From NCBI GenBank assembly GCA_031772625.1, contig CM062816.1:830044556-830108555 (forward strand): a stretch of 64,000 nucleotides of DNA. The letters are read 5' to 3'. The position numbers and the translations under genes were made by a program. Positions 11,290 to 23,200 of the stretch are shown one piece after another. The stretch's first letter is position 1; every line of letters begins with the position of its first letter. Origin of the DNA: Pinus tabuliformis (lineage: Eukaryota; Streptophyta; Pinopsida; Pinales; Pinaceae). The notes below the pieces were generated by a model, which saw only the letters and a program-made list of their open reading frames with translations, had not been told where the DNA came from and searched no databases.

Positions 11290-14200
11290 TGTTAGCGCTT
11301 GAAATTTCACCTCAGGCTGAGAAAGGTAAACCTCAAGGCAACATCAAACCACTTAGCCTCGTAGCTAGCCCTACGGGGCAGGAGAGGGCTCTCTCCGGTC
11401 TATCTCGATAAAGATCTTCAATGGGCGAGATAACCAATAGGGTAACACTGATTTTAGGCTAGTAAACTGATCAAAAGGGTTGATTTGGGATTTTTGGGGT
11501 TTTTGGTGGAAAATTGGGGAATGACAATTTCAGGTGCGGGGATTGGACACAGTTTTTGCATGGGGTTCTTTGGGGCGAGGTAGTAAACAGTATTGATGCT
11601 TTTAATAGAGATGGATGGATGAGAATGACCAGTGAGGAGTTAAAGAGAGCAAGCAATAACCTTGAGTTCCCTTTAAACAGTCGAAAACATTGATATTAAG
11701 CAAACTTAAAAGCAGAGCATGACAGTCATGAGTTCTACTTTAACACTTCATTTCCCTAATGTGCAGAAGGAAAAGTAAGGAAATGATTCACATAACACAC
11801 TTACAAGTACAAAGAGAAACACACCATCAATACATGTGACCACAAGAATCCCAAAAAGGACTGCAAAACCCTGGTCTTCCTTTGCCAAAAATTGCAGAGA
11901 TACAGTGAGTAATACAATAAGAGCTTCTCCCTCAAGAGTCCAACCTTCCAACCCCTGAAAATGACTAAGAAAATACATAATATAGGCAAGCTAACACCTT
12001 TCCTTGCCTCTAGGGGTCGAGCTCATCATCCTAGGAGCTGTTTCAACCAATTCTAAACTGAGCACTAAAATCTAGGCAGTCAAAACAACTTGCCTCTATA
12101 AGCTAGGAAACCAATTCATTCATTAAATGTTTGTTATTTCATGAATGAATCTTCTAGAAGAGATACATAAGTGTAAAAGTGTCATAAAATTACATCATTT
12201 ACAACAAGGAGGATAAAAATCAACTCCAAAAGTCAAACATAGTCAAAACTGCGTTTTGCTGAGCTGTAGGCTGAAATCCTGAGCAATTTGCCTGACGAGT
12301 CGCGCGCCAAATCCTGACGGGTCGTGCGTCTTTGAGAGCACTTTTGGGGCACTTTCAGGTGTCCAAATTAGGCAAGAGTAGGCTTGTTGGAAAGGTTTGT
12401 GAGTCTACTTTCCAACCCAACTAGAATTTCTGAATTTGGTTGTCATTTGCCCCTCCAAAATTGCAATCTCCCAAGACTGCTTTCTGTGTGTCAAAAATGT
12501 GGCAGAAAGTCATTTTTTGCTTGTTTTTTGACTTTCAGGAGGCCCAAAACTTCATAAAATCTCTTGGAAATGGGTGAGCATGTGTAATTTTTCATGCAAA
12601 ATCCAGAAATGCTGAGTTTTTTGAAAATAGAGTTGCCAAGCGAAAGGGTCGCGCGGGGGGTGAGACCCGTTGAGGGGACAAAACCTGTTTTTTGCCTGAA
12701 AAAACCAAAAATGACCCAAAATGCTCAAAATTTCTTGGAATTTGTGTTGGGGCTGAGCTATTTAGTGGCATGCTCCTTCAAGGAAGCCTCGGCCAAGATG
12801 TGGAGGGGGTCGGACCTTTTTCTTCGTTTTTGTGCTTTGGCCAACCGCCTTTGGAGCACCTTCATTTTTGCCTTGCATACGTGCATTTGGGCCCAATAGT
12901 GGTTTTTCATGTTCCGGAGCAGGCTCAACTTCTGGTGTTGACTCACGATCATCACTTTGCTCATAGTCGGTTTCGGTTTCTGACATGGTTTCAGGGGCAA
13001 AGTGGCTGAAATGTACTGCTGCTTCTGCTTTGAAATCTGTTGTTTTAACTATTTTGAAATGTTGTTTCAAGGGGACAAGTAGCACAAGGGAAATGTTAGG
13101 GAAGGGAGACTTGGAAGGGAAATTAGGAAAAATATATGAAACAGGGAGTTTAGGGGAAGAATTATGACATATACATCATCATACAATTTCATTTGCAAGG
13201 ATGTTATGAGAGGTAGGGTTTAGGGTTTGATTTTTATTTCTTAGGGAAGAGGGGTAGGGTTTAGGGCTTTTCACCAATTTTGCAAGGGAAATTTACATAG
13301 AAAGACAAGGAAAAAGAAATGGGAAATGGGGAAAAAAATGATAACAAGGGGATACAAAAATGATAACAAGGGGATACCTTAAAACAGCATATAAACCCTA
13401 GCCATTTTTACAATTTTAAACCAAAGCAAAGTGGAGCTTTTCATTTGCAAATGGAGACCTTTGAAAATGCACTCATGATTTCCTTTAACCATAACAAGCA
13501 ACAAATTTTTGAGTTGGAGGGCCTACCTCACACAATTCGGCGATTTTGTGGCTACTTGGTGAATTTACAGGCAGTTTTACAATGAAGGTGCTGACGGGTC
13601 GCGCGCCTCACCCAACGGGTCGCGCGCCTCTTACGGGTCGCACCCATTACAATTTTGCACTGTCGGAGGGCGCTCAACGGGTCGCGCGCCTCTGCAACTC
13701 ACAACTTCGGCTCGAACTCACTTGCAATCACTTGCTCAATGACTTGGATGCACAATGAGGCTCGATGGAGGGAAATTGGGGTTTTTATAACTTTATTTGA
13801 ATTAATTTCATATCATAACCCACTTTATAATGTTTTTCTTTGACACTTTATAAACTTGACTTTTTGGTTTCCTTTTGTCCTGAAATTGATTGGTTTGATG
13901 TTTTTCCTTGATAATTTTTGCAGGGATAGCTTCTGAGGGGTATTGGCAAGGGAGCCAAGGTTACATGCTGTCCTTTGAATCATTTTGAATTTTTACAATT
14001 TTTACAAAATTTTGAGAAATGACCTTGGCTTTAAAAACAGGGTTTTTAAATCCAAGGTAAAAATTAGTTGTACAAGATGAAATCTTTAAAAGAAGCACTT
14101 TGGCAATCATCCCTCTAGCCTGCTGGGCATTTATTGACTTTTGAAGACATGACCTCGAAGACAAATTGGACCTAAACCCTAGACCTAGAATTTTGACCTC

Positions 14201-14406
14201 AAGACAAGACAAGTAACCTTGAAAAAGTTTAATGACTGAAACAACTTGATCCAGCAGTGCCAAGAGGGGAATAAAGACACCAACTCCTCCATCAGGGTTA
14301 TGGCATGCCTAATGGAATGCAATAAGATGACACTGATGAGACACCTACTTATGAAAATGCAAAGAGCTTTGATCGCTGATGAAGGGCTACTAGACTGACT
14401 CTAACA
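11290..14406 (-). repeat. Element B 5' LTR (right)
   Basis: A 3117-bp LTR, near-identical partner of 597-3403 plus 7952-8278. The TGTTAG/CTAACA ends fit the convention. It carries the same CpG-rich ACGGGTCGCGCGCC motif copies (12290-12335, 13590-13690). A minus-strand 107-codon frame (12762-13085) is partly shared with the left copy and has no recognised homology. Confidence 0.93.
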
Positions 14407-15177
14407 CTTGGGATGGACAATGTCTGAATGTCTTGAACCCTTGCTGCATCAATATTCACACCTTCAACAAAAACAATATGTCCCAAAAGTTTGCCTTCTT
14501 CTAGAGCAAACTGTGACTTCTTTGGGTTCACTGAAATTCCAAACTATTTGCACTTTAGGAAGACCTTCCTCAAGTGTTGTAAATGGTCTTTGTGGCTGCT
14601 GGAGAAGACTATTATGTCATCGAGATAAACAAGGACAAACTTGTCCTTATCTCCTACAAAGACTATGTCCATGGCCCTCTCAAAAGTAGCCCCAGCATTC
14701 ATCAGTCTGAAAGGCATCTTGGAGTACATGAAAGTGCCCCAAGGAGTAGTGAAGGCAGTCTTTTCCTAATCTTTAGGATGTACAGCTATCTGATTGTAAC
14801 CTGAAAATCCATCTAAGAAAGACATAACTCTGGCCCCTGAAACTCTTTGCAGCAAGTGTTCCATCTTGGGCAGGGGATAGTTATCTTTTTTAGAGCACTT
14901 GTTTAGATTTTTGAAGTCAACACAAAGCCTAATTTCTCCATTTTTCTTTCTTACCACCACAAGGTTGGCTATCCACTTTGAATACCTTAGGGGGACTATG
15001 ATTTTGGTAGCGAACAGCTTCTTGATTTCTTTCTCAATCAAAGGCAATAAGAGAGGGCTGATAGGTCTTAATTTTTGCTTAAAAGGGATGGTGTTCTTTT
15101 CTAGCGGGATCTTATGCTGAATGATGTCTGCATCATAGGTTTTAAGCTCATTGTATTCCCAGGAAAAAATGTCAGCG
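14407..15177 (-). pseudogene. Element C: reverse transcriptase
   Basis: Ty3/gypsy RT motifs in order on the minus strand: ANLVVVRKKNGEIRLCVDFK, LNKCSKKDNYPLPKME, MSFLDGFSGYNQIAVHPKD, MPFRLMNAGATFERAMD, and the catalytic box YLDDIIVF (aspartates intact, about 14630-14655). One or more stops and frame changes lie between 14729 and 14766. The frame runs straight into 596-375 once B is removed. It would copy the element RNA into DNA. The copy is inactive because it is split by B and carries stops. Confidence 0.92.
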
Positions 15178-15625
15178 AACTACTTCATGAGGGTGCAATA
15201 GTTGAAATTCTGGGCAGAGGATAAATGCGTGGACATATTTATGTTTTTTGGACAAGCTGGGCTTCCTATATTGTGTTTACAAAAAGCAGACTCATTCTCT
15301 GTTTTGGCCACATTATAGGGCACGTCATTATGATTGAAAAGCCTCTCTAGAGGCACCAATCCTTTTGGTATGTGATTACTGGGCAGCTGGACGATGCTTC
15401 TTTGGCCAATTTCACTTTTCAACTTGGACTGGCTGCATTCTTCCATGGTTTCGTTTTCCTGATCGATGCGCGTTTCAAAAAATTCCCCAACGACTTGCAA
15501 AAACCTGTTAATTTCCTCATCATCTTCAAAAACCCTCCAATATTTGACATTTTCAAGCAGAGACGATCTATATTTTACCTGAACTTCATATGTCAATTTA
15601 GGAGGCAAAGGAGGAATAAACATGC
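15178..15625 (-). pseudogene. Element C: linker between extra RNase H and RT
   Basis: Open frame of 147 codons (MFIPPLPPKLTYEVQVKYRS at its start) in the pol sense, in frame with the RNase H-like stretch upstream. No domain recognised. Its position suggests it connects the extra RNase H with RT in the polyprotein. Confidence 0.6.
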
Positions 15626-15629
15626 TAGC

Positions 15630-15995
15630 AGAGACAGCAAGGGAGTCGAAAAGCTAGTTCTTCATTCTTGGAATATAAGAAATACTGAAATTATTGAAAG
15701 AGTCCTTGATTCTCCATACCTCATCTCTGTATGCCTTCAGCCTTGGATGCTTAGCTTGGAAAGTTTTATTTACCTACTGAATAATGAGGTTTGCGTCCCC
15801 AAACACTTTCAGGCCTTTGATACCCATTTCTTTAGCAGCGCTCAAGCCTAGAATCAAAGCTTCATACTCTGCGATGTTGTTCGTGACCTGAAAGGTTAAT
15901 TTGAAAGATAAATGGATGTATTCCTATGTTGGGTACACAAAGACTACACCCGCCCCTGCAGCATCTTTAGAGCAAGCCCCATGAAAAAACATATC
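15630..15995 (-). pseudogene. Element C: additional RNase H-like domain, upstream of RT
   Basis: The minus-strand translation shows the order of an archaeal/plant-type RNase H (RVT_3-like): MFFHGACSKDAAGAGVVFVY, NNIAEYEALILGLSAAKEMG, GLKVFGDANLII, and a final FDSLA. The expected first Asp (usually DGA) is His here (codon at 15981-15983). The central Glu, the next Asp and the last Asp are present. Three TAG stops interrupt the frame, at least two at likely Gln codons. Elements of the Tat lineage are known to carry a second RNase H; here it lies between protease and RT, not after the first RNase H. Confidence 0.75.
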
Positions 15996-16085
15996 CCAAA
16001 CCTGTGGGTTTTCTTCCTTTGCGATCTGGCAAACTGGTTTCTTGAGCTGCGTGGAGGCCAACTGAGATTCTTCAATATGAAGAAT

Positions 16086-16712
16086 TCAAGCTCCAAAATC
16101 GGTGTCGATATCATATATGGGATGATTGGTGGGATTCCTTTCATCGCTGATTATATAAGCCAACTGTGCCTCTTTGTATAATCTCTTGCTCTCACCTCCG
16201 AAAACTGGGACAATAGCATAAGACAAATCATTTTGTAATGATCCACCTAGTCTCTTGATCCAACCTCTGGAAAGTAACATACCAAATTTGGGGGGTACAT
16301 CTGCCACCACAATATCCATCCTCATGCTTTTCATAGGCAACTGAGACAAAGTGATGGGTAGGTCCTTGATTAATCCCAGACATTGTAGTTTTCTAGAGTC
16401 AAAAGAGAACAGGTCATGATAAGGCTTTGTGATGTCAAGACCCAACTCATCCATGACAGCCTTAGGCATTAGATTATGACTGGCTCCATTGTCCAAAAGG
16501 CAGTTGTGAAGGATTTTATCATGAATAGTCAGAGAGACATAGAATGATGGTAAGTTGTCTTCACAATTTTCAATCATTGGGCTGAGAATAACAGCTGGCT
16601 TGTCATCTTGCAGATTTACACAGTCAGTGGAGGCTTGGATGGCTTTAGGCTCAAGGGCCTCAACAATGGATCTTTTGAAGCACTCATTCTTCAGTAGTTC
16701 AATCAGAGGCAT
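16086..16712 (-). pseudogene. Element C: aspartic protease region
   Basis: Open frame of 208 codons. The retropepsin active-site stretch reads CLLDNGASHNLMP near residue 72: the catalytic Asp is kept, but the usual D-S/T-G is D-N-G, consistent with one G-to-A change. A later hydrophobic/Gly segment (PPKFGMLLSRGWIKRLGG) matches the flap-distal region of Tat-type proteases. It would cut Gag-Pol. The frame continues into the extra RNase H after a TGA. Confidence 0.8.
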
Positions 16713-17103
16713 AGGTATTCTTAACTTCTGAATTTCTGAGTGAAAATTGAAAGGAGAAAAGGACTTTTCAAGACCTCTTACCTCATGAGCTGGAGCATTG
16801 AGGATGATGGGATTAACTGTTGGTTGCTTCTGCTTATTAGCTTGTTGTACTGTAGGGACAGTAGCTCTTTGAATAGGAGTTTCCTTGGCATTATTTACCT
16901 TTGACCTCAGATTATATCTTTGTTGATCTACAGTTTGTAGAGCAACTTCAACATCCCATTCTTGGTTAATCTAGTCATTGAATAATGACCTTTCATAGGC
17001 TGCTGAGGTCAAAAAGGAGGCATTTCCTTTGTCTTCCAAACAATGGATCTCATCCTCTTCTTCAAACTACTCTACTTCCATGACTGATTTTGAAAAGGAG
17101 CCC
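16713..17103 (-). pseudogene. Element C: Gag C-terminal/linker region, degraded
   Basis: Stop-rich sequence between Gag and protease. No intact zinc knuckle is recognised. Confidence 0.5.
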
Positions 17104-17967
17104 TCACCCTTTGGTCTTCATTAGCATCTTTGTTTCTTTGCAAAATCTGCAACTGCTCATTAGTTCTTCTATATGGATTTGGATTTGGATTTCTAAGAGC
17201 AAAGGTATTAGGAGCTCTCCCTTCCCTGCGTGCTGCTCAACCTTTAGTTTGGAGATTTCAGAGGCTAATGACTCTATCATTTTGGTCATTTTATCTACCT
17301 TAGGATCAGAGGATGATGAAGACTCGCCCCTTTGTCTTCTTCTATCAACATTTCCCTTGAGCTTCTCTGTAGCCATGATGTTTTATTTCACTTCCAAGGC
17401 TGCATCCTGCATGTCAGCCAAAGTAGCACATCTCCTCTCCCTCAACAGTAGGCAGAAGTCAGAATCAAAAGCACTGGCATAGGTGAGTTTAGCAGAGGTA
17501 GTAGTAGGTTTTACTTCAGCTGGTATCTTGTTGTACATACAGTTAAACCTCTTATTAAAATCAAATAGCAACTCACCATTTTCCCTCTTTAAGTTCCAAA
17601 ACTCAGTGTGGTAGTAGAGGAGATCCTTCTTATCCCCGCAATGCTTTAGGAATGCATCATCTAAAGCTTCAATATCTGCTATAGATCTTGGGGTTAGTTC
17701 TCTGAACCACTTTCTAGTCTCTCCATCTAGGCTTTGGACAAAGACTCTCATCCACACATCATCCTCACTAATGTCCAGATTATCAGCATAGCTATAGAAT
17801 GACTCAAGATGTTCTTCAGCAGTAAGACCTTCAGTCCCAGTGAACTTAGGCCTATAACTCTGATATTCTCCAGTAGGCATTGCATTCAAAGGAGTGGGCA
17901 ATATTAGAGGTCCATACCTAGCAGCTATGATTCTTTCCATTTTGGTAGGTGCTTGTGGGCCTGCCAT
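17104..17967 (-). pseudogene. Element C: Gag
   Basis: Two frames in the same phase (17383-17967 and 17104-17376) separated by a TAA at a probable Gln codon. The first has the Retrotrans_gag pattern: YRPKFTGTEGLTAEEHLESF, TRKWFRELTPRSI, LKRENGELLFDFNKRFN, LRERRCATLADMQDAAL. The second is a basic, Ser-rich, coiled-coil-like stretch (KVDKMTKMIESLASEISKL). It would form the particle. Confidence 0.85.
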
Positions 17968-18511
17968 AGCTGTGGTGGCTAAAAGAGTACTGGCAGTCTG
18001 AATGATAGAGGGCTGAGGATTGACTGACAGGACTAAAGGAGTCTGATGGATAGGAGGTGAGGTTTCCTTTGGGCTTAAAGCAAAAGGAGAACCTAAAGAT
18101 TAAGGAGCTTTATGAATCTCTGAGAGTTTTTCTTCACTGCTAGTATTAGATGTTATACTCTCAACATGTATTTGTTCTATTGCAGGATTTTCCTGAAGAG
18201 ATATAGAATATTGTTTAGGTTTACCTGAACCTGATGCTCCTTTCTACAGAGCCTCTCTTTCTTTGATGATCTTTCCAGGGTCAGGTACAGGGTCAACTTG
18301 TGGCTTCTGAGGATTTCTTCGAGTATGCCTCACAAACTGAGCCAGAACTATGAAGTGGAGTCGCCAAGAGGTTCGGCCTCTAGTAGAGTCGCCAAATAGA
18401 TGATTACAACCAAAAAAGTGCCTAGACTTTGTCTATCATCAAAGCTAGATCTATGTCGTTTCCCAGGGAATCTGAGCTTTAGTTTCCTCTCCTCGGTAGC
18501 GATGCCAATTA
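17968..18511 (-). other. Element C: Gag N-terminal part and leader
   Basis: Stop-containing N-terminal coding remnant (about 17970-18340) followed by a leader homologous to that of element B. Confidence 0.5.
18490..18507 (-). promoter_or_regulatory. Element C primer binding site (divergent)
   Basis: The minus strand reads TGGCATCGCTACCGAGGA four bases inside the LTR, aligning with the Asp-type site but with several differences. Confidence 0.6.
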
Positions 18512-18560
18512 TGTTAGCACTCCAAGAAACTCTCTTAAGTTGCAGCTCGGAGATGCCTGG
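18512..18560 (-). repeat. Element C 5' LTR, inner end (49 bp before D)
   Basis: Begins TGTTAGCACTCC directly after the primer site. It is interrupted by element D after CCTGG and continues at 33501. Confidence 0.8.
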
Positions 18561-18934
18561 TGTAGAGCTATAAAAAGGGTCTCTTTCACCTCTAATTACC
18601 TCACATTAATATGTCAATCCGGGAACATTTCGTTATTTCAAAGAGTGTCTTAGTCTGAGGCTATCATTTGCCAGAGTAATGCTAGTAGTACAGTGTTCAG
18701 AAATACAAGAGTAAATGGATGATTGTCTACAGCTTAACCACTTCAAAAGATTAAATCACACCTTCAAAAGACTAAGCAACTTATCAATCAAGGGTTCGGT
18801 AGCAATAACCCATCCCTTTGGAAACTGATGGAAAAGGAAATCAGAGAACAGATCATGGATCTGGGAGCCAGACAGTAGATGTCAATGCTCACTACAGTCT
18901 GAAATCATTCTTCACGCCAATACCAGGAATTGGA

Positions 18935-19030
18935 ACAGCAAATAAGAAATCGAACAGCAAGTCTAAAATGGAACAGCAAATCCGAAATGGAACAGCAAAT
19001 TTGAAATGGAACAGCAGCTAAGAAATAGAA
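18935..19030. repeat. GGAACAGCA minisatellite in element D LTR
   Basis: About five 18-20 bp units of the form GAACAGCAAATCNGAAATG. Equivalent units with a different count occur at 32145-32265 in the other LTR. Confidence 0.8.
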
Positions 19031-19814
19031 TAGCAACTAAGTCTCACAAGCAGTAACTTCTTAGTCTATCAAATCAAATGCATTAATCGTAATCTACAGG
19101 AATCAAACGGCAATCTTTCACTCTTAAGGGTGGATTGAATAACACACACCAACAGAATAGCATTGATTACTGATAAATTATGGAACAGCGCTTGAAAACC
19201 ATATACGCACACAGCACACTTAAATAGTAATCTGATCCAAGTATCAATCTCAGTTAGAAAGAATACGACTACATTTCAAAATAGAACAGCATTGTTCATA
19301 AATCCAACAATCACAAAGAACATAACTTCCAAGATGAATTCTGTAACGTTAATTAACAAGTGCATAGCACAAAAGCTCTGTAATGGAACAATAACAGTAT
19401 TCTGTAAAGACTAGCAGTATTAGATCAACTCTTAAAAGAACAGTAATATGATGTAGAGTCAATACAATTGTTCTGTCTGTAGAAGCCTTAATGAATTAAA
19501 CATAACAGAGCATGTGATGTAAACTTATAAAACACACCAGATTACCAAATGACGTCGATAGGCAAACCACACATAAACCAAACGTAATAATACAGGAGCA
19601 AGTGTCCTCCAGGGCCGGGCCCTTAGCCTCCAGGGATACACCGCTTAAAGTTATTCCAGACTCAGAGATGAAATAATAACCAGGTTTGTATTAATGCATA
19701 GAGCAGAATTACAATAAACCAGTTCTTAACGAGACTCCATGATCAAAGTTTTGATCTTAAAGGAAATTACATAAAAGCATAACCGTTTCTAACTTTCCCC
19801 TGAGCTAACAGTGC

Positions 19815-19830
19815 TGCCCCTTTTATAAGG
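19815..19830 (-). promoter_or_regulatory. Element D LTR TATA-like site
   Basis: CCCTTATAAAAGGGG on the minus strand, also a short palindrome; the right LTR copy is at about 33051-33066. This is the best TATA-box candidate for element transcription. Confidence 0.5.
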
Positions 19831-20259
19831 GTGACGGTGGAGATATCTAAGTGCAGAAATAGATAAAACAACGATCCCTCAGGATCAAGGATCCTAAGGG
19901 ATTCATCAAACCGTTAGTCCTCAGTCATTTCTTTTCTCTCCTGTGCCGAGCTGATATCTCCACCTCCTTTCCCGGGCTGATTCGCTTTGATTTGCTTTGC
20001 CTTGTTTACATTCGGTCTCCCGTCAAAGGGACAGCGGTTAACCCGTCCTTGTCCTTTCCTTTGGAACGGAAACTTCTCGTTTTTCCTCCTTTCTGCATAA
20101 GGAAATGATAATTGTCAACGTTTTCGTCTTTCATATTAATCTCACATGGTCTATATAATTCTTTATCATTTTCCTAGTTCATGATGCAAAAGGTTTGTAA
20201 ATTTCAATGAAAAAATACTGAAATAATCATCAAAAACATACCTTCTTTAGTACTCCACA

Positions 20260-20272
20260 CACCCCCCTGCTT
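20260..20272 (-). promoter_or_regulatory. Element D polypurine tract
   Basis: CACCCCCCTGCTT on the plus strand gives a G-rich run AAGCAGGGGGGTG on the element strand, adjoining the 3' LTR. Confidence 0.8.
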
Positions 20273-20280
20273 ACCCTGTT

Positions 20281-23200
20281 TCATGCCCTCATGAAAACAT
20301 TGTAGTTGACATGTAAGGCAGTGAGAGAATAGGCTGGAGATGGAATCTCATGTGGAGGCCTACAGCCATGATGAGTAACTAGGTGGTCAAAGAAATGGCC
20401 TGTCTGACCCTCAGGCATCTCATACAGGTCTTGGTATCCGGGTGCAGGGTGCCAAATAATTGGACTCCGAAACCTATATCCTAACCAGGATGGCCCTGCC
20501 CTCAAAACGATTTCGCCATAGAGGTGCAAGCGGTTGGCAGCTAATTTAAAATTCTCATACTTAAACGGTTCCCTGAGCTGGATATTCGGATTAGAGATTT
20601 GATACCGAAATTTAGCTGCATCAATGGCAAGGTCTTTGATAGAGAAAAAGTATTCTAATCCTTGTTGAATGAGTGCCTCATGCATGGGTCCTAATGCTTC
20701 AATTACACCCGGAGTCTTCATGAGGTTTCTATGTGCTCCCCACAACTGTACTAGGTCCCTAGGCTCAACCCTTACCCACAAATCTAGTCTATTTTCTTGC
20801 CTTTGGAAAGTATTATAGGCTTTAAGCCATTTAATTTGATTAACCCCAAATGAGATGAACACCTGCAATTGGATATCCCCAACAAAAGGGCCAGGGTTCA
20901 GCTCAGTCTCCTGGTCTAATACAAGGTTATGTAAATAGAACTCACACAGTAGTCTCTGGACTTTTACCCCGTAGTGCTTACAGCAGTCTATAAAATCATT
21001 GACAGTGTTAATTTGTATGGGAGCACCTACTTTAACAGCCTTTATTTTTAGTTGCAAATACCGTTCCAGTAGAAACAAGGCATAATTCTTGGCAGGGGCT
21101 CTACATGCTAAGACGTCATTGTATAAAGAACACAAGGTATCCATCTGCTTGATAACTATATCTAACCTACGAGTTATCTTTGCGACTTTCTCTTGTTCCC
21201 TTCGCCACCCTTCAAAGGCCTGGCTTTCGGATAGATTGACGTTCCTAAGCTGCTACTGTAGCTCTTCATACTTTTCGCAAGGGACCGTTTGCTCCCTAAT
21301 CTTTTCTGCTTCTTGCTGAGCTTGCTTGAAACCCTTTTGTAGGGTTACTGTTTTTGGATCTCTCCTCCATGCGGCAGTGGAGGCCGAGAGTTTTACCTGA
21401 ACCTTCCTATTGCGTTGCTTTGAGTTCATAACCCTTATCACTCCCGAAAGTGGTGCCTCCGTCTGAATTTCCTTATCACGGGTCATCATCTCATCCATTT
21501 CTATCTTAACGTGGATATCAGTCCATTGTTGTTCCTTTTCTATTAGAACAGCAATCTGTTTCACAGCATCAATTAGAACAGCAGCCTGGTTTTCGACAGG
21601 GTTTTGAACAGCAGGATGGATTCTGGTCCTCCGCCCCTTTGCCTTGAGGGGTTTTGTTGGAGTGGTCACATTTTTCCTTCTTGAAGTCCTTTTTACCCTT
21701 TGCCTTGCTTTTAGAATCCTAATCTGCTGGTGGAGCTGGACTATTATATTCAATAATCTTTGTTGTTCCTTTCGCAGTTCTTTAATTTCCAAAATTTCCT
21801 TAGAAGGAACAGCAGGCTGTTCACTGCAACCTGGACTGTGACTAATTCCTGGATTTTCCTTCTGGGGTGTTTCTTCACTGTTCTGCTCTGGCTATTCCGG
21901 GGCAAGAACCCTAACTAGTTCTGTTATTTCTTGGGCGACCTCTCTTTCTGCCCCTATTTCCTTCGGAATTTCTTCTGGTGTCTTCTGGTTAGGAACGGAT
22001 TGTTCCTGTTCAGTATCCCCTATCATCTTTTCATCATGAACAGGCAGATTCTCTTCTTCTGCCTCCTTTGCATGTGGTTCTTCAGGTGCATTTTCCTCCT
22101 GGGGTTTCTTTCTGGCATGGAGGTCTGATGGACTGGAAGGTTGGCCATATTCACCCATATTGGCCAAGACTTCAGCCAATTTGTCTTCTCCCACTGGGTC
22201 CTGCAATGGGCTACCTTCCTGTTGTTCCGTTTCCTCCTCCTGCTCGGATTTCTCGGCTTCTTCTTCCTTATCTTCTTCGGTTTCAGTTTCTTTTTCTCCT
22301 TCTTCTTTAGATTGTTCGGCTTATTCTTCAGATTGCTAGGCCTCTTCTTCTTTTTCTTCTTCTTCTTGTGATTGCTCGGCCTCCCCTTCTGGCCATGAGG
22401 GTTGCTCATCTTCAATTTCTACCAGCTGGCTGGTGTTTTCTTGTGGCTTCTCCAGCCTCCCTCGTAATCGTGCTAGCTGGACCGATTTCCTGCATTTTTC
22501 TAAACGCTCGGGTGTACCGATGGCATGTTTACGCTTTGCCAATTCCCTGCGTTTTTCTGGACGCTCAGGTGTACCGGTGGCATGTTTACTCTTTGCCAAT
22601 TCCCTGCATTTTTCTGGATGCTCGGGTGTACTGGTGGCATGTTTACGTTTTGGGGATGGTGCGGTCAATCCCCCATTTATCATGGCAATTAGCTCTTCCT
22701 AGCTGCTCTGCTGCTGGGTGAGGCTATGGCTGACAATTAACCGAATCAACCCATGATGACTAACAACTGACTCTACATGATGTGCCTTTTTTATGCTCCG
22801 TGCAACGTCATGAAGTAACGAATTCAAAAATGCAGGTAAATTTACAGAGCATTTTTGCTTTAGTACAGCTAAGAGTTTAAGATGTTGTGGTCTTACGACG
22901 TCTTTTCTGCCTTTACAGGTGATGTAGCTTTGAATGGTCTTTGCCAATTCTGCCCACGGCTCTCCTAGTGCTGCTGGCAGAACTCCCTTTCCTCTAATTG
23001 CCAGGCTCTGGCCTTCGTCCTGGAAGATTTCTATAACCTTCTGCAATCTTTCCTTTTTTAACGTCCATACAGGTCCAGTGGCTGGTAGTCCCGAGACTTC
23101 TACGATTATGTCATCAGTGACTGCTATGTGTCTCCCCCTCACTGTGGAGTAATCCTCTTGCAAATTTTGCAAGAATTCAATTGCCACAATCTCGTTAGAA

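Larger units (their letters stand above)
597..14406 (-). mobile_element. Element B: gag-only, large-LTR retrotransposon nested in C
   Basis: Bounded by two LTRs of about 3.13 kb and 3.12 kb, both starting TGTTAG and ending CTAACA, with target duplication CTTGG at 592-596 and 14407-14411. The internal region (8279-11289) is only about 3.0 kb and holds one long minus-strand ORF, a Gag-like protein, with no protease, RT or integrase. It is therefore non-autonomous, presumably using proteins of a relative of element C, with which it shares leader sequence (a GAGTCGCCAA word and a following stretch near 11010-11080, compare 18360-18440). No clear polypurine tract is visible beside the left LTR, which is odd. 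Element A interrupts its left LTR. Confidence 0.92.
18561..20259 (-). repeat. Element D 3' LTR (left)
   Basis: A 1699-bp LTR starting TGTAGAGC and ending TACTCCACA. It holds a short array of GGAACAGCAAAT-type units (18935-19030) and, on the minus strand, a TATA-like CCTTATAAAAGGGG near 19817-19830. Confidence 0.95.
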
